Notes under the pieces: model-generated
The model's database searches: none
What the model was told of the DNA's origin: nothing
What the model saw: only the letters and a program-made list of their open reading frames with translations
Translations under genes and position numbers: made by a program
Assembly: GCA_037576215.1 (NCBI GenBank)
Contig: JBANDB010000009.1
Location: 3,286,001 to 3,350,000, forward strand
Reading direction: 5' to 3'
Length of the DNA stretch: 64,000 nt
DNA from: Armillaria gallica
Taxonomy: Eukaryota; Basidiomycota; Agaricomycetes; Agaricales; Physalacriaceae
Part shown: positions 34,023 to 45,395 of the stretch, piece by piece
Numbering within the stretch: position 1 is the first letter of the stretch
How the letters are laid out: every line of letters begins with the position of its first letter

Positions 34023-35633
34023 AACAAAGAGTGCAATGCAGGAAAAAAGAAAGAAATTGGTTTTTTGTTTTTATGGTCGTCAATGAGTTGTGCTGAGCGC
34101 GTACTATGTCCAGGCTCTTGCCAAACAAGCTGTAATTCAATTTACTTCCGTGTAAAGCAGTGTTATGTAATGCAGTTCGCCCACTGGGATGATTCTATTC
34201 CAGAACCCCCTTCTTGGGACGAACCCCCCCTCGACTATTGCAGAACCCGGTTCTTGTCACATTATGTCACAAACACCTAAAATTAGAACAGACGCGTTTG
34301 AACTCGTATGCAGCGCACTGACTGAGTAACACTCCTCAAGTTAGAACAGAAATAGAACTCAAGAGACATCCACATTTTGGCCCAAGAGTCGCACCAGAAA
34401 AATGGTTGTGTGAATGTAGTAGGTCAGCATAATTTCCAAACAGTTTCTTGGATCTCAATTTCTCACGGATGGCCAGTACATGGTGCTTTCGCTACTCACC
34501 GTGTCGCAGTATGTCACTATTGTGGGAGGATCCCAAAAAATAGGTCGGGAGGCCGTGTCACGACTCACGAAGCATCGAAACATAAAACCAGGCCCAAAAC
34601 AATCACGAAACGGAAATCCAGTCGATAGAGTCCAACCTCCGCTAATTTTCTTGCTTTAGTCCGGATGACTGACATGGTTGCCTGTCTTGCTGCCTTTGAG
34701 GTCTATCGGCTCTGAATGAGTTGAAAAAATTACTAGTTGAAAATCTGGATTCGGGTGTTTGAGCAACGCCCTCGCTGTCTTCACTGACTCAGAGATGCAT
34801 CCGAAACGTTCAGATGTGACATGGCAAGTTTTATCTTGTTTTGTGTGGATTGGCCTTCACAAAATTTCTTCAATTTCATCCGGAAGCATGGAAACCAAAT
34901 GGAAACGCAGAGTAGGAACGAAGTCACGGCGTGACAATGGATGGAGGACTCCTCAATAAGGACTTGCCTTATATGGGGGGGTTCTTCAAAGAAGGGGGTT
35001 CTGCAATAGATTTTGCCCGCCCACTGCGAATGGTACAGTACTATTTTAAGGCGAAAATATTGCCTAGAAAGAAATAGTCGAAATATACCACTCAAATATA
35101 CTCTCGACATTCAGTTTTAGGGCAGTTCTCCTAAATATGGAAATATTATTAACGTTTCCATGATTTATTTCAGACTCCAATTTGACTCAAAATGCTTTTC
35201 AAATTCAACATTTCAGGCCGAAAAGTAGAAGGGCATACACGAGCAGAGCACGAGCAGCGGCTTGTATTACAGTAGTGTACTATACTGCCGTGTCTTCGCC
35301 CATTACGAGGCGTGTTGCGGGTCACCAATTCAGCTACGAAGGTAACAGTCTCGCAGATTGAGCTCTATGGATTGGTTGGTAAAATTCTACATATCTTTTT
35401 GTGGTCTCGTTGGTGACGTTACCTTCATAGGGTTATGCGCAAGGACGCTACTTTTGTAGTCGATTTTTTAAAACCATGATGCATTGCCAATTAAGTATCT
35501 CCCATTATTCGTAAGTCTCATTCCAAATCCCAATACAAGGTATGTGTTACAGGTTCATGAGGATCAAAAGAACTCTTTTCAGAGCGCAGAATCATTCAAA
35601 GCAAAAGAGGAAAAAAGCGTGTCTTTTCATGAA
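34023..35633. other. Gene-free stretch containing a C-rich inverted repeat
   Basis: No supported gene in 1.6 kb between UBP12 (-) and the sugar transporter (-). It contains the inverted repeat listed separately. The part from 35020 to 35600 is AT-rich and featureless. Confidence 0.5.
34186..35020. repeat. Inverted repeat pair, possible non-autonomous transposon
   Basis: The left arm at about 34189-34230 contains CTATTCCAGAACCCCCTTCT followed by GGGACGAACCCCCC. The right arm at about 34975-35012 is its reverse complement (reads CTATTGCAGAACCCCCTTCT then TTGAAGAACCCCCC on the minus strand). A third, partial copy (CTATTGCAGAACCCGGTTCT) lies at about 34236-34256 in the same direction as the left arm. 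The 740 nt between the arms has no coding potential I can recognise. The form fits a MITE-like or other non-autonomous DNA element, though I cannot identify a target-site duplication. Confidence 0.5.
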
Positions 35634-37651
35634 TCAAACCCGTGGCTTCTCAGGCTCTGAAGCGTCCTCCTTGTGGTCGATGTCGTGTTTGAGGTCTTGA
35701 CCTTCCGCAATGAGTCTCGCACGGTATCTCAATGAGTTGACGGGCAGCGTATGCTGATACATCAGATCAATCTGTTCGAGCGACAGCCCCTTAGTCTAAT
35801 AAAAATCTATCAGCATCATGCGGATGGCGGTGAAAGAGGGAGCTAATACCTCAGGGATGAAAAAGTACGTGAAGATACAACAGCATGCACAGGTGCTTCC
35901 CCAAATGAAGAAGACCTTTGATCCAAGGTTCGCATTGCCAGCGCCGGGGTTGACGAGGTATGGTGTGGCGTAACCAATGGCGAAGTTCCACAGCCAGTTG
36001 CTGGCCACGGAGAGCGACATCGCCTTCGCCCGGACTTCCAGTGGAAATATCTCTCCGGTGATGACCCAGGCAATGGGACCCCATGTCGATGCGAAGATGG
36101 CCTGTGGAGCCGTCAGTGAATTCGAAGGACAGAAATAGCGTTACTCACGATGTAAATGCATACAAAGGCAATAAGAACCTTCTGGCCAGTAACGTTATCC
36201 ACGGAGATGGTAACGCCGACGATTGCGACAATGAATTCACAGATACACATGCCCGCAGCTCCGTAAAGTAGAAGATTACGACGGCCAACTTTCTCCACGC
36301 CGTAGATACCGGGGATAGTCATACTGTTAAATCGCTGTTCAAAAACCAAAAAAAAAAAAAAGCAAGAGACGAAGGGAGCACGTACAAGACATTAACAATA
36401 GCAGTAGCGATACTGATCAAAAATGCGGAGGAGATGCCAGAGTTTTGGAAGAATGTCGTGCCATAGTAGAAAATGAAGTTGACTGTAAGATGGCATCAGT
36501 AAGCGCAGGAAACACCACCGAGCGTATACGTACTTCCGGTCAATTGTTGCCACGCCTGAATCAAGATACCTGTCCATGTTCGTAGGGCCATCCTGTTTTT
36601 GGTGTTGCGGAAACAGTCAAGATAGGATGTCTCGCCCATAGCATGTTCTTCTTCGAGGTTGGCGCGAATCTCAATGAGATCGGCCTCAACATCAGGGTGG
36701 TCGGCAGGAAGGCCAGTAAGACGGCTGAGCGAAGCAGCCGCCTGATCATCCCTGCCTTGCTTGATCAACCAACGCGGGGACTAAACAAAAAATGATCAAG
36801 GTTTAATATGCAAATCGGATGCAATACTATTGAACGTACCTCAGGAAGGAAAAGCATTCCAGAAGCCAGAACAAACGCCCAGATGAATTGAACTGCGGTC
36901 GGAATGCGGTAGGCAGCATGGGTCGTGAAGAGATGCGTGGCGTTGTTGATAACGGTAGCGAGGAGGAGACCGACGGTGATTGAAAATTGGTACAAGGATA
37001 CGACAGCACCACGAATCCATTTTGGAGCGGTTTCAGACTGGTACATCGGCGCCAAGCAAGAAACGAGACCGACTCCAAGACCAGCGAAGACTCGTCCAAC
37101 AACCTTTGCGAAGAGGTATCAGTCACATTCCTGATGATCTCATGCGAGTATCTGATAAACTTACAAACAGAGGTATGGCAGTAGACGCTGTTTGCATGGC
37201 CACACCGACCGAGAACACGAGGCATGCTAGAATGATACCCCATTTCCTTCCAATATAGTCTACCGCACATCAATCAGTCCCGTAAGGTAAATGAAAGAAG
37301 CCGACATACCAGCAACAGGGGCACCAGCGAGGGCACCAAAGAAGGTGCCAGCGGACAGGATCGAAACAACGAGAGACTCAGTAGAAGAAGTGATGGCGTA
37401 AGGAGCATCCGGATTGCCTGTCGCGTATCCAAAAGTTTGGAGCCAGTTATTCATCTCCTTGATCCCACTGATTACACCCGTATCATAACCGAAGAGGATA
37501 CCGCCAAAGGCAGAAAAGCAGACCATGACGATGCCTGCGAATTTGTTCTACACATGCAAGGTCAGCACTGAGGAACCACATGGAAGGATTGAGATACCTT
37601 TGGCGCGTTGGCCCCAATACCGGGGCCGCTAGCTACTGGACCTCCAGCCAT
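35634..37651 (-). CDS. MFS sugar (hexose) transporter
   Basis: Plasma-membrane sugar/proton symporter of the fungal HXT-like family (MFS, PF00083). ATG 37651 (MAGGPVASGPGIGANAP) is followed by intron 37545-37600 and TM1 with FGGILFGYDTGVISG. Signatures in order are DYIGRKWGI (formed across an intron near 37260), GRVFAGLGVGLVSCLAPMYQ, SPRWLIKQGR, the substrate-binding QAWQQLTG, then GVEKVGRRNLLLYGA, and PETKGLSLEQIDLMYQ near the end. The stop is at 35634-35636 after EPEKPRV. Twelve membrane segments can be followed across nine or so short introns. I see no frame break. The promoter has GC-rich Cre1-like sites and a TATATAAA at about 37735-37742. Confidence 0.9.
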
Positions 37652-37734
37652 GAGTGGTAAAACGATAACTGAGGATGCGGTGATGAGGGTAAGATTGAAC
37701 TGTCGGGGCGTAAGAAAAGCATGATTAACTCCGG

Positions 37735-37893
37735 TTTATATACAGAAAAAAAAAGTCAGGACTGGGATCCGAAATAGGTGCCTGTCGAGACTGTCTAGCT
37801 GGATCGAGATAGATGGAAACGGCATGAACATAGAATGTGCGAGTAATTTTGATCACCCCCGGATCATCACAGCTTCGCTTCTAGGAGGCGGGG
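37735..37893 (-). promoter_or_regulatory. TATA box and Cre1/Mig1-like sites of the sugar transporter
   Basis: On the minus strand, TATATAAA lies about 85 nt before the ATG. Two matches to the Cre1 consensus SYGGRG lie further up: CCGGGG (minus strand, 37857-37862) and GCGGGG (plus strand, 37888-37893). Carbon catabolite repression of a sugar transporter is plausible but is inferred only from motif and context. Confidence 0.35.
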
Positions 37894-39082
37894 AAGGGTC
37901 TTCCTGTGCTTCGGCTGACCCCACATTCTTCACCGGGTAGTTAATACGCCGCATTGATCAATTGAGTGACAGAAGCGTTCGTATTCCTGCACTGAATAAG
38001 TCCACAGAAAAGCAGAATCGACTGAAACGCATCCCCCGGCGACCACGCGGAGGCCAGCTCTGGTCTAAGATCATGTCGGGGGTCGTCCTAAAGGGTTTCC
38101 CCGAGATGCGTTCGCCACGCATGTCTTTTCCAGAAGGGAATGGAGAACGCAAAATTGTCTGTAACATATCAAATCCATCAGAGACGGTCGAGACTCCGCA
38201 TGGACGAAGTAATAATCGCACGACTTGACCAAGGAGAAAAACAACTATTTTCTTCGGATCTTGGTCAACCAGATTCATTCTGGACTTTACGACGCTGTAT
38301 TTTGCATGGGTGATAGAGCGGGAAAAGGTTAGTGATTCATACGCACTCACTCATATGTCGCGTCTCGCCTGAATGCCAAATATGATGGCGGTAGTACCAC
38401 ATGCATCCAAGCGCCAGAAAACCAATGACCTGATTGATGGGAACGTTCCTTGATACACGGACATGGAAACGTAGCGCGAGGAGAACGCTGCTATTTCAAG
38501 ACTACAAAGTAATTGAGTATGGCCTGCCGTGAACGTCGTGAGAAAACGCAGAGGCGTGACCAGGTCCAGGCGGTCGCGAAATGACTGAAATGAGAATGCT
38601 CCATGTTTCACGAACGCTCCTCATCCATACTGACACGTAGATGTCAACACTCAGACACATCAGTGGAAAGCCAGAATGACGGAACTTGAGGTATGTAGGA
38701 CAGGCATGACCACGGGCTTCGGCCGATCAACAGGTGAGATTTCCCGAACACGAAGGGCGCTTAACAGTTCACCGGATCTGCCGCAGCTGTGGTCGGCACT
38801 CGAAGAATGCTTGTGAAGACAGAGAGCACGATAGCAGTACAGGCCGCCGAAAGGGACAAAAGCCTAGATCCGGATCCATCTCGCTTGTCGAGAGCCTGTA
38901 AATTGTCCCGCCATCCGAGTCGAGGGACGACAGATCGTGGGGATGTTTAGAGGGGGATGTGGGGAGGAATGGTGACCGGCATTCGGACCGAGAATCGGAC
39001 AAATGCGGTCGATAATCACGTGGTTTTTTCGACGCGACCGAAGTTTACCGACTCCGAGTCCCCGAGGAGATTACTTACCACC
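37894..39082. other. Long divergent promoter region
   Basis: Between the sugar transporter (-) and heme lyase (+). Open frames here (such as 37958-38350 minus) show no domain. A CACGTG at 39017-39022 lies 61 nt before the heme lyase start. Confidence 0.4.
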
Positions 39083-39961
39083 ATGGGCCAGACGACATCA
39101 GTGCCAGCAACGACGACGACGGCTCTACCATCTGGATGCCCTATGCACCAGGATCGAAACCAACCCAGTACCCTGTCGATCATGCAAAGCCAGCCCAGTG
39201 CCCCGTGGATCACTCCAAACCCGCCCAATGTCCTGTTGATCCACAGGCGCTCAATTCGCTGAACCAAATGCCAGATCTTCCCCAATCACCTGCACCAAAT
39301 CAGACCATTCACCTTCCATTGGACCGCACAGAGTCTTCCATTCCCCGTGATCAGTTTGCCAAATGGGAGTATCCCTCACCTCAGCAGTTCTACAATGCGC
39401 TGGTCAGGAAGGGATGGGAAACGCCAGAAGAGCACGTCGAGGTGATGGTAGAGATCCATAATTTTCTGAATGAGCAGGCATGGCAGGAGGTGTTGAAATG
39501 GGAAAAAAGGGCCTGCGAGTACGTTATATACCTGTCTTCCGTCTGACTTGCTACTAATCTTGCCTCAGTTCAGATGATATACAGTTAGCTCGTTTCAAGG
39601 GGCGGCCTGGGGAAATGTCACCCAAGGCACGGTTCTGGATGTTTGCCGGCTGGCTGTTGCCCTCTCGATTCAAGTGAGTTTTGGATTCCATTCCCATTTA
39701 ACTCAACCCAAACTTTTTCCATGTAGTACCGAACCGCCCTTTGACCGTCATGACTGGGTAGTTCGCCGACCAAAAAGTGGTGACGAGGTCCGCTACGTGA
39801 TTGACTATTACTCTGCCCCTCCCGAACCCGACGGCTCGCCAGTTTTCTCTCTCGATGTGCGTCCGGCCTTGGACAGTTTTGGAAGTATAAAGGAGCGCAT
39901 CGCCGTCGCTACCGAGGATGTCTGGGCAAGCTTCAAAGAGAGACCTTCGAAGCGGACATGA
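39083..39961 (+). CDS. CYC3: Cytochrome c heme lyase (holocytochrome c synthase)
   Basis: Attaches heme to apocytochrome c in the mitochondrial intermembrane space. The ATG at 39083 begins [22 protein letters not shown], including a Cys-Pro heme-regulatory motif. The frame then needs one extra base near the CC at 39148-39149 to continue; an alternative start at ATG 39136 avoids the break but loses GCPMH. Three 10-residue repeats follow ([30 protein letters not shown]; 39157-39246). The catalytic domain contains [55 protein letters not shown] and [12 protein letters not shown], with the family's conserved heme-binding region near the HN/HDW residues. Introns lie at about 39518-39567 and 39674-39725. 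It ends at TGA 39959-39961. Confidence 0.9.
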
Positions 39962-41793
39962 TGAATAAAAGTATCACCTATAGATGTAGGTTCTTATAGG
40001 TATTTAGATGTACATTTATTTAATCAGCATTTAATACGACATCTGGCCCGATACTGCCATACTTGGCTGGACATTATTCTGCGATAGCCAGCGGCGCTCT
40101 TCGGAGCGAATATTTGTTTCTCGAACCTCTCATACAGGTTGCGATCTACAGCCTGAGAAATGGCGAGTCCGTCGCCTGTGGGTATGTTGGATAGTACAGT
40201 ATATAGATTTCCTAGCTAGTTATTTGTACTGTACACCACGACGTCTCTATGTCGATGATGATAGGAGGAAGTAAATTAAATGATTAAAAACAAACTAAAT
40301 AAATAACCCTATTAGGAAGCAAGAGTGGCCGTACTTTCAGTCCTTCCATCGATTCTGGGTCGTTGTAGCACAGGTTTTCTACTACTATTATGTGACAGAA
40401 GTATAATGCAGACTTTCTAGTAGGCCAGATTTTTCTCTGCGCTTCACGCAGCCGGAATGGTGCAGACTTGTTGAGGATTATGGTTTCACAGCGACGGCTA
40501 CGCCGTCTTTTGTTTTAATATCATAACCTAAGTAAGGCCCGCTACCTTCACACGGGATTTCCCGACTGAAAAGATACAAACTTGAACGGGGAAGCACTCG
40601 ACCTTTTGAATGCACATATGCAATACACGGTGGCCGGTCGCGGGGGAAAAGCTCGCCCTGACAGCGGCTGCCGTCGCCAGCTCACATTTCCCCCGCGCCC
40701 ATTCCTCGAGTAGTAAGCTACTTATAGCTAAACTTATAGCTAAGCCTACAAACAGGCAAAGCACCACAGATACTAAGCACAAGGAATGTATGGGTAGTAT
40801 TGCTTTGACCCCCACAACCCTTCTACAGTGAGCACATGGGGATGGGAAGGACGAGACAAGGTATTGCCGTGATTCGCGAAACCCCTTGAAGAATGTAATT
40901 GATGAAGGACAATGCATAGAGTCCTTAACCTTGCTTCAATGACGTTGCTTAGAGACCGCATACTTCAATTCTCGACGTCCTTGATGAATTGATCAGGTAC
41001 AATAGTAATACATGTGATCAATCAACGACAAAAAATCGTCTACCTCAACTCCAGGTAAGGAAAGAGAGCAGCGTCCGAGGCAGCAGATACAAGGAACAAT
41101 GCGATAAAGCGACCAGATCTGCCCTGAGATAACCGACCAATAAATGTCGAATGCAGAAAGTCCTGAAGGTCAGCGCACAACTTGACAAGTACTAGCTCTG
41201 CTTCTCTGTAAATTATATTCGCTCGCACGAATAGGTCTTTTCACCGTTCATGCGCAGACAAGTATCGTCCCCCGCAAGCATCCAATGGCAAGTCGCGTCT
41301 GCTATTCTAGATCCCATGGTACAAAAAGGTGTGCACCTGTCCCAACTTACAAGGGGTGTGTGCGATAGACAAAGCAGTAGTAGCCATAAACGAAGAGACC
41401 TACCCTCAACGGTGTCTGGCAGTCCAGTTCTAGCTGGTTTCTCGTAGACAGATCTAGATACAGACCTATTTATCGGAGGGAGGGACGGTCTGTGTAAATC
41501 CTTACGTTGCGCAATACTCTTCAAGTTCCAGTATCAAGAAAGGCGAGCTGAGACTTACTCCAGACGATGTTACAAGGGTGAAACTGATATACTGTTGAAG
41601 GAGGACAACACCAGGCATGAGACATATGCACTAAGATGCGAAGGAAGATAAAACCCACCATTCTCCGGTCAGGCAGTCTATAACTGGATAGCGTACATTT
41701 ACCAATGCAATGTCGATAGACTGCCGGACGAAACTCCCATCATCGTTCCGGCCCAGAGATGCATCATTGCATAGTGCACCAATATTAATCAAA

Positions 41794-41820
41794 CCCTCAA
41801 ACACAATAAGAGTTTGAGGG
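41794..41820. repeat. Short perfect stem-loop
   Basis: CCCTCAAAC (41794-41802) and GTTTGAGGG (41812-41820) are perfect reverse complements around a 9-nt loop. It could act as a transcription end hairpin or mark an element edge; no gene ends nearby that would explain it. Confidence 0.45.
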
Positions 41821-41879
41821 CCACCACATGCGTGTGGCAGATCCGAGTCCTATACACTTTTTTGTGCCCAACAAAGCAC

Positions 41880-42008
41880 TCTTTTATTTGGGATACATAG
41901 TTGGATTTTAAATAGAGACTGTCATGAGTGTCGGATGCGAGGGCTGTACTCGCGGGTCATCCGGCACTCGTATCATGTGTCCACTCACGGATACCCCAAA
42001 TGAGAAGA
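41880..42008. repeat. Imperfect fold-back element
   Basis: The outer arms ATTTGGGATACAT (about 41886) and its counterpart GGATACCCCAAATGAGAAG (about 41989-42007) are imperfect inverted copies. Inner arms GAGTGTCGGATG (41946-41957) and CATCCGGCACTC (41978-41989) pair with one mismatch, and GCGAG/CTCGC closes the tip. The whole unit of about 130 nt can fold into one long hairpin, resembling a small fold-back MITE or a structured transcript. Confidence 0.4.
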
Positions 42009-42205
42009 GTCAGAGGCGAAGGTAAGTCTTGATGAAATGAAGGAGTCGGCAGACTAAAAGTCCTCATCAAGAACACTAACATCCCAAACCAACGCAAGGT
42101 ACAAGAGGACGAGTATCAAGCCAAATGAGCCGGAGCAGAAAATACTCTCAATGGTGACGAAGCCAACGGGAGATCAGCAAAGGTGGAACGTTCGTCGGAG
42201 ATCCA

Positions 42206-42919
42206 TCAAAGGGCCCAATCAGCTTTTCGTTTCATGCAAGGAATCATCTTGATAGCGTCAAAGAGATACTCCCTCTGGGGGAGCTCGGCCGTCTTCAGAT
42301 GTTCTCTCGATCTCAATATTCCATCACGAACTGTGCCAGGACCCATCAGTCTCACACTAGAACTCAGGGATTGAGACATACCATTTTTCAACGTAACCGC
42401 AACGCAAACGACTCTACTGAGCCTATCTCGGAGCACCGTTTCCTCGTTGGAGGTGGAGAACCTAAGAAGAAATGGCATATTATGTATAGAAGTAGACAGA
42501 AAGTATGCAACCCACCTCGATACGTTGGCCTGAACAAAAAATTTTCGAGATGTCATAGAAAGGGTAAGAAAAAGAGTTGAATGTCGGGGCCCGAAGTATT
42601 GACTATGAACCGTATGGGACCGTCGATTCGCTGGATAATACTCGTAGGTGAATTTGGCGCCATTATCCTCGAGCACTAGGTCAGTGTTGGGATGATTTTG
42701 TCTGGTTGATGTAGTCGCCAACCACCGATAACGAGTATTAATGACCATTTTGCCGAAAGCCATTGACTGGAATGTAGAATACCAGTGACGCTTTTGCGTG
42801 GCGAGTACACCGGGGTCATTGAAGTAGCCGTACTGAGTCAGATCCAGCAAAGCAGGGGTCGAGGAAACAAATGGCTTCCCGCTTTCGCTATCTTGATACA
42901 GGATATCATACAAGACCAA
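42206..42919 (-). CDS. Unrecognised reading frame, 237 codons
   Basis: A long open minus-strand frame beginning ...LVLYDILYQDSESGKPFV and containing LLDLTQYGYFNDPGVLATQ. It has no ATG at its 5' end; an AG acceptor (CTAG) at about 42975 suggests it continues into upstream exons. A hydrophobic frame upstream at about 43260-43570 (LLFLVPLLSIALVIAFRL, LLSLFVSVLRL) could encode an N-terminal membrane part of the same gene. I recognise no family. Composition is protein-like (balanced, few low-complexity runs). It may be a real lineage-specific gene, or part of the frame could be intron. Confidence 0.35.
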   Translation of the reverse strand: MVLYDILYQDSESGKPFVSSTPALLDLTQYGYFNDPGVLATQKRHWYSTFQSMAFGKMVINTRYRWLATTSTRQNHPNTDLVLEDNGAKFTYEYYPANRRSHTVHSQYFGPRHSTLFLTLSMTSRKFFVQANVSRWVAYFLSTSIHNMPFLLRFSTSNEETVLRDRLSRVVCVAVTLKNGMSQSLSSSVRLMGPGTVRDGILRSREHLKTAELPQREYLFDAIKMIPCMKRKADWAL

Positions 42920-44192
42920 GCTCGTCGTTCTGGGGTGAGCTTTATAGTATTGTTTGAAACAGTGCAGATGTGTCCCTAGTTATCCGAAGGACTTTGTATG
43001 AGCACGGCAACGCATATATCAAATGTAAACGTCAGCAATGCTGATGTCTGAGCAATCAGGAGGAGCAGGGATAAGGCGCGTTGATAACCCTGTACGTCAG
43101 TACTACGTGGTGCTCAGGTGATGATTGTTCGGCCACAAGTAGGCTTGAAGTGAGTCGCGCTAGGACGTGGATGTGGATGAGGAGAATGGTGTTATCGGTG
43201 TGCTTTTGACGTGAAATGTTCGGATGCGCGTATAGGTTCGGGAACCTGGAGGACACCTATATCCTGTGTCAAATTGAGAGAAAACCGTGGACGAAAACGT
43301 ATAAGACACACATTCCAGCCTCAGCAATATCAGAAATATGGTCTCAGCACTCTCCGTCGTGTTGCCCGACTGCTCGCTCAGCGCTGAAAGACGAAGTACA
43401 CTGACGAAAAGCGAGAGCAAGGCAGTCGTGAAGACGGGGATAAACGAGCACAGAGGAAGAGAAGCAGTGCGAAGACGAAAGGCAATAACAAGGGCGATGG
43501 AGAGAAGCGGGACGAGGAATAAAAGAGATGAAGAAAACGAGGCATGGTAACGGATCAGGGTAGTGGGAGAAGAGCAAGGCAGTCATACAGCAAGGCTCAT
43601 GCCTTTATTGGACTCTCCTCCCCATCGGGTCAGTATCAGTGACAAACTCCTTCCACCGCTGCGTCTTCTGCGGGAGGCCGCCACCATCTTTACGTCGAAC
43701 AACCGTCGCCAACCGTGAACTCACACCCTTCCTCCCACCACCGGGGAACCCTTCATCCTTGCCGGTATCCTGCCTCTTCCGCTTCCTCCCCTTAGGCTTC
43801 TTCTGCAGCGTGCCCTTTTCCCACTCATTACGATGCAGCCAGTAAACCACCATCGTTGCTCACACGTCGGTCAACTATATCAGACGTCAGACATGCCGGA
43901 AGAGAGAAGAACGCAACATACACTTGAATACTCTCCGTCCTGTACAGTCATATTCAGCTGCTGTTTTACTATATTTCGAAGGGAGACAAAACAGCTCTTC
44001 ACCACCTTGAAATTTCCAACATAGTGCTGTGCATCACGAAGCTGGCTTCGCGGGTGTGAGAGGAGGAGGACCTGAGGGTAGTTTGTATAAGCTCAAGCAC
44101 TTGCTTCACAACACTGAGCACCACACCTTTAGATCATGATATACTGCATGTCCCACTAATATCCTGTCCTGTAGCAGATCCGATACCTGTTT
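42920..44192. other. Uncertain region, possible 5' exons of the unknown gene
   Basis: Includes the hydrophobic frame described under the 42.2 kb entry. It also has a short basic minus-strand ATG frame at 43605-43853 (MVVYWLHRNEWEKGTLQKK, then GRKRKR) with no homologue I can name. No confident gene model. Confidence 0.3.
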
Positions 44193-44459
44193 TTACACCT
44201 CCTCAAACGGGGGGACACTGGGATGGGCGGGCATCAAGTCGTCAACACAATTGATGTACTTGTAATCCTTGGCCAAGGCCTTACAAGCAACCTGTCGAAT
44301 AGCCGGAGTGAGGGTAGCAGAGAGAAATAGGGTTTGACGTTCGGGTGTCGGAGGCAGGTCCCTAATGATTGCGGAAATGTCGTCGTGGAAACCAATATCC
44401 AGGAGCGTGTCGACTTCATCAAGCAGCAACTGCATACTTGCCATCAATGGCAGCGCCAT
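44193..44459 (-). pseudogene. Fragment of a DEAD-box RNA helicase (MSS116-like)
   Basis: The minus-strand frame reads MQLLLDEVDTLLDIGFHDDI, then RQTLFLSATLTPAIRQVACK and YINCVDDLMPAHPSVP. These are motif II (degenerate, DEVD instead of DEAD) and motif III (SAT) of a DEAD-box helicase, closest in style to mitochondrial MSS116 proteins (INCV..., HPSVP). Motifs Q, I and IV-VI are absent on both sides, and a stop follows FEEV. It is a truncated, probably dead copy of about 85 codons. Confidence 0.7.
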
Positions 44460-45395
44460 CGTGAGAGCTTCGAAAAGCTATTCACCTTTGAGCCCAACAG
44501 AGATGCCGAGAGAACGGGTAGACGAGGGCGACATAAGAGAACGAGGATAAGTATACCACTGGCCATTATTTAAAGCCAAAAGAACGAGTAACCCACTACC
44601 AAGGTGGTGGGAATTTTGATTTTCGTATCAATCACTACCGCTTCTGGCTTTCCGCCTACTCACCTACATCTGTCCAGCCGTTCGAGCCATCCCCCGTCAC
44701 GTCCTTTGTGCCTGCCGACGTCTATTCCCAACAAGACTGTCTGATAGCCATTGTAGCCTAGATTGTTATTCACGGAAGGCTCAGATAGTACCAGATACAA
44801 TAAACCAGACATAATCCTGTCTTCACATATAAGCAATCCACGAAGCAGAATGACCAGAAAACAAATGTTCGTAATAAAATAATCATGTTCCTTCATGCTG
44901 AACAGTTTACTGAGCAATGGAAACCTTCAGAGAAGGCTTCATAGAAAATACATCATAAAATGGGAATATCACTCTTCCCGTGCTCTGAGGAGCTTGATAT
45001 GGTTTCCTGCTTTGCTGTTAGCAGCAATGCAAAGGCCAGAGGCAACAGAACTGTGACTAAAAATGTTTGTTTTGAGGTTTGACTCTCCTACGTAGACTGA
45101 ATGGCCTGGAAACAAGACAGAGAAGTTCCTATTATCTAAATTTTCAAGAATATACACTTGAGGACGCATAGAGAAGAGAGAGAAATGTGCAACGCCGATA
45201 CGAGGACGAGTGCCAGTGGGATATTGATATGTCGTGGGAAAGAAATCTGCAAGTAACGAGCCCGGTTTCTCGATTTGGTCGATTTCTCAGCGGAAGGATG
45301 CGGAAATAGATTATTTGTGGCACGTGGTAATTTTTTTGGCGATCGGACTCGGAGAACTTACGCGAATCCGTTCTTGTCGTCCTGACTTGTCGTTC
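44460..45395. other. Spacer and TIM44 promoter
   Basis: No gene is recognised. The 3' end carries a CACGTG (45321-45326) about 70 nt before the TIM44 start codon. Confidence 0.4.

Larger units (their letters stand above)
39962..42205. other. Gene-poor stretch
   Basis: More than 2 kb without a gene I can support. Open frames at 40528-40917, 41040-41228 and 41213-41524 (all minus) lack motifs and splice logic. There is a short direct repeat CTTATAGCTAA at 40721-40731 and 40733-40743, and two hairpin-forming segments at 41794-41820 and 41880-42008, listed separately. Confidence 0.4.

Noticed and set aside
40528..40917. Hydrophobic minus-strand frame of 129 codons
   Set aside because: No family motif and no splice context; it is likely a chance frame in a gene-poor region.
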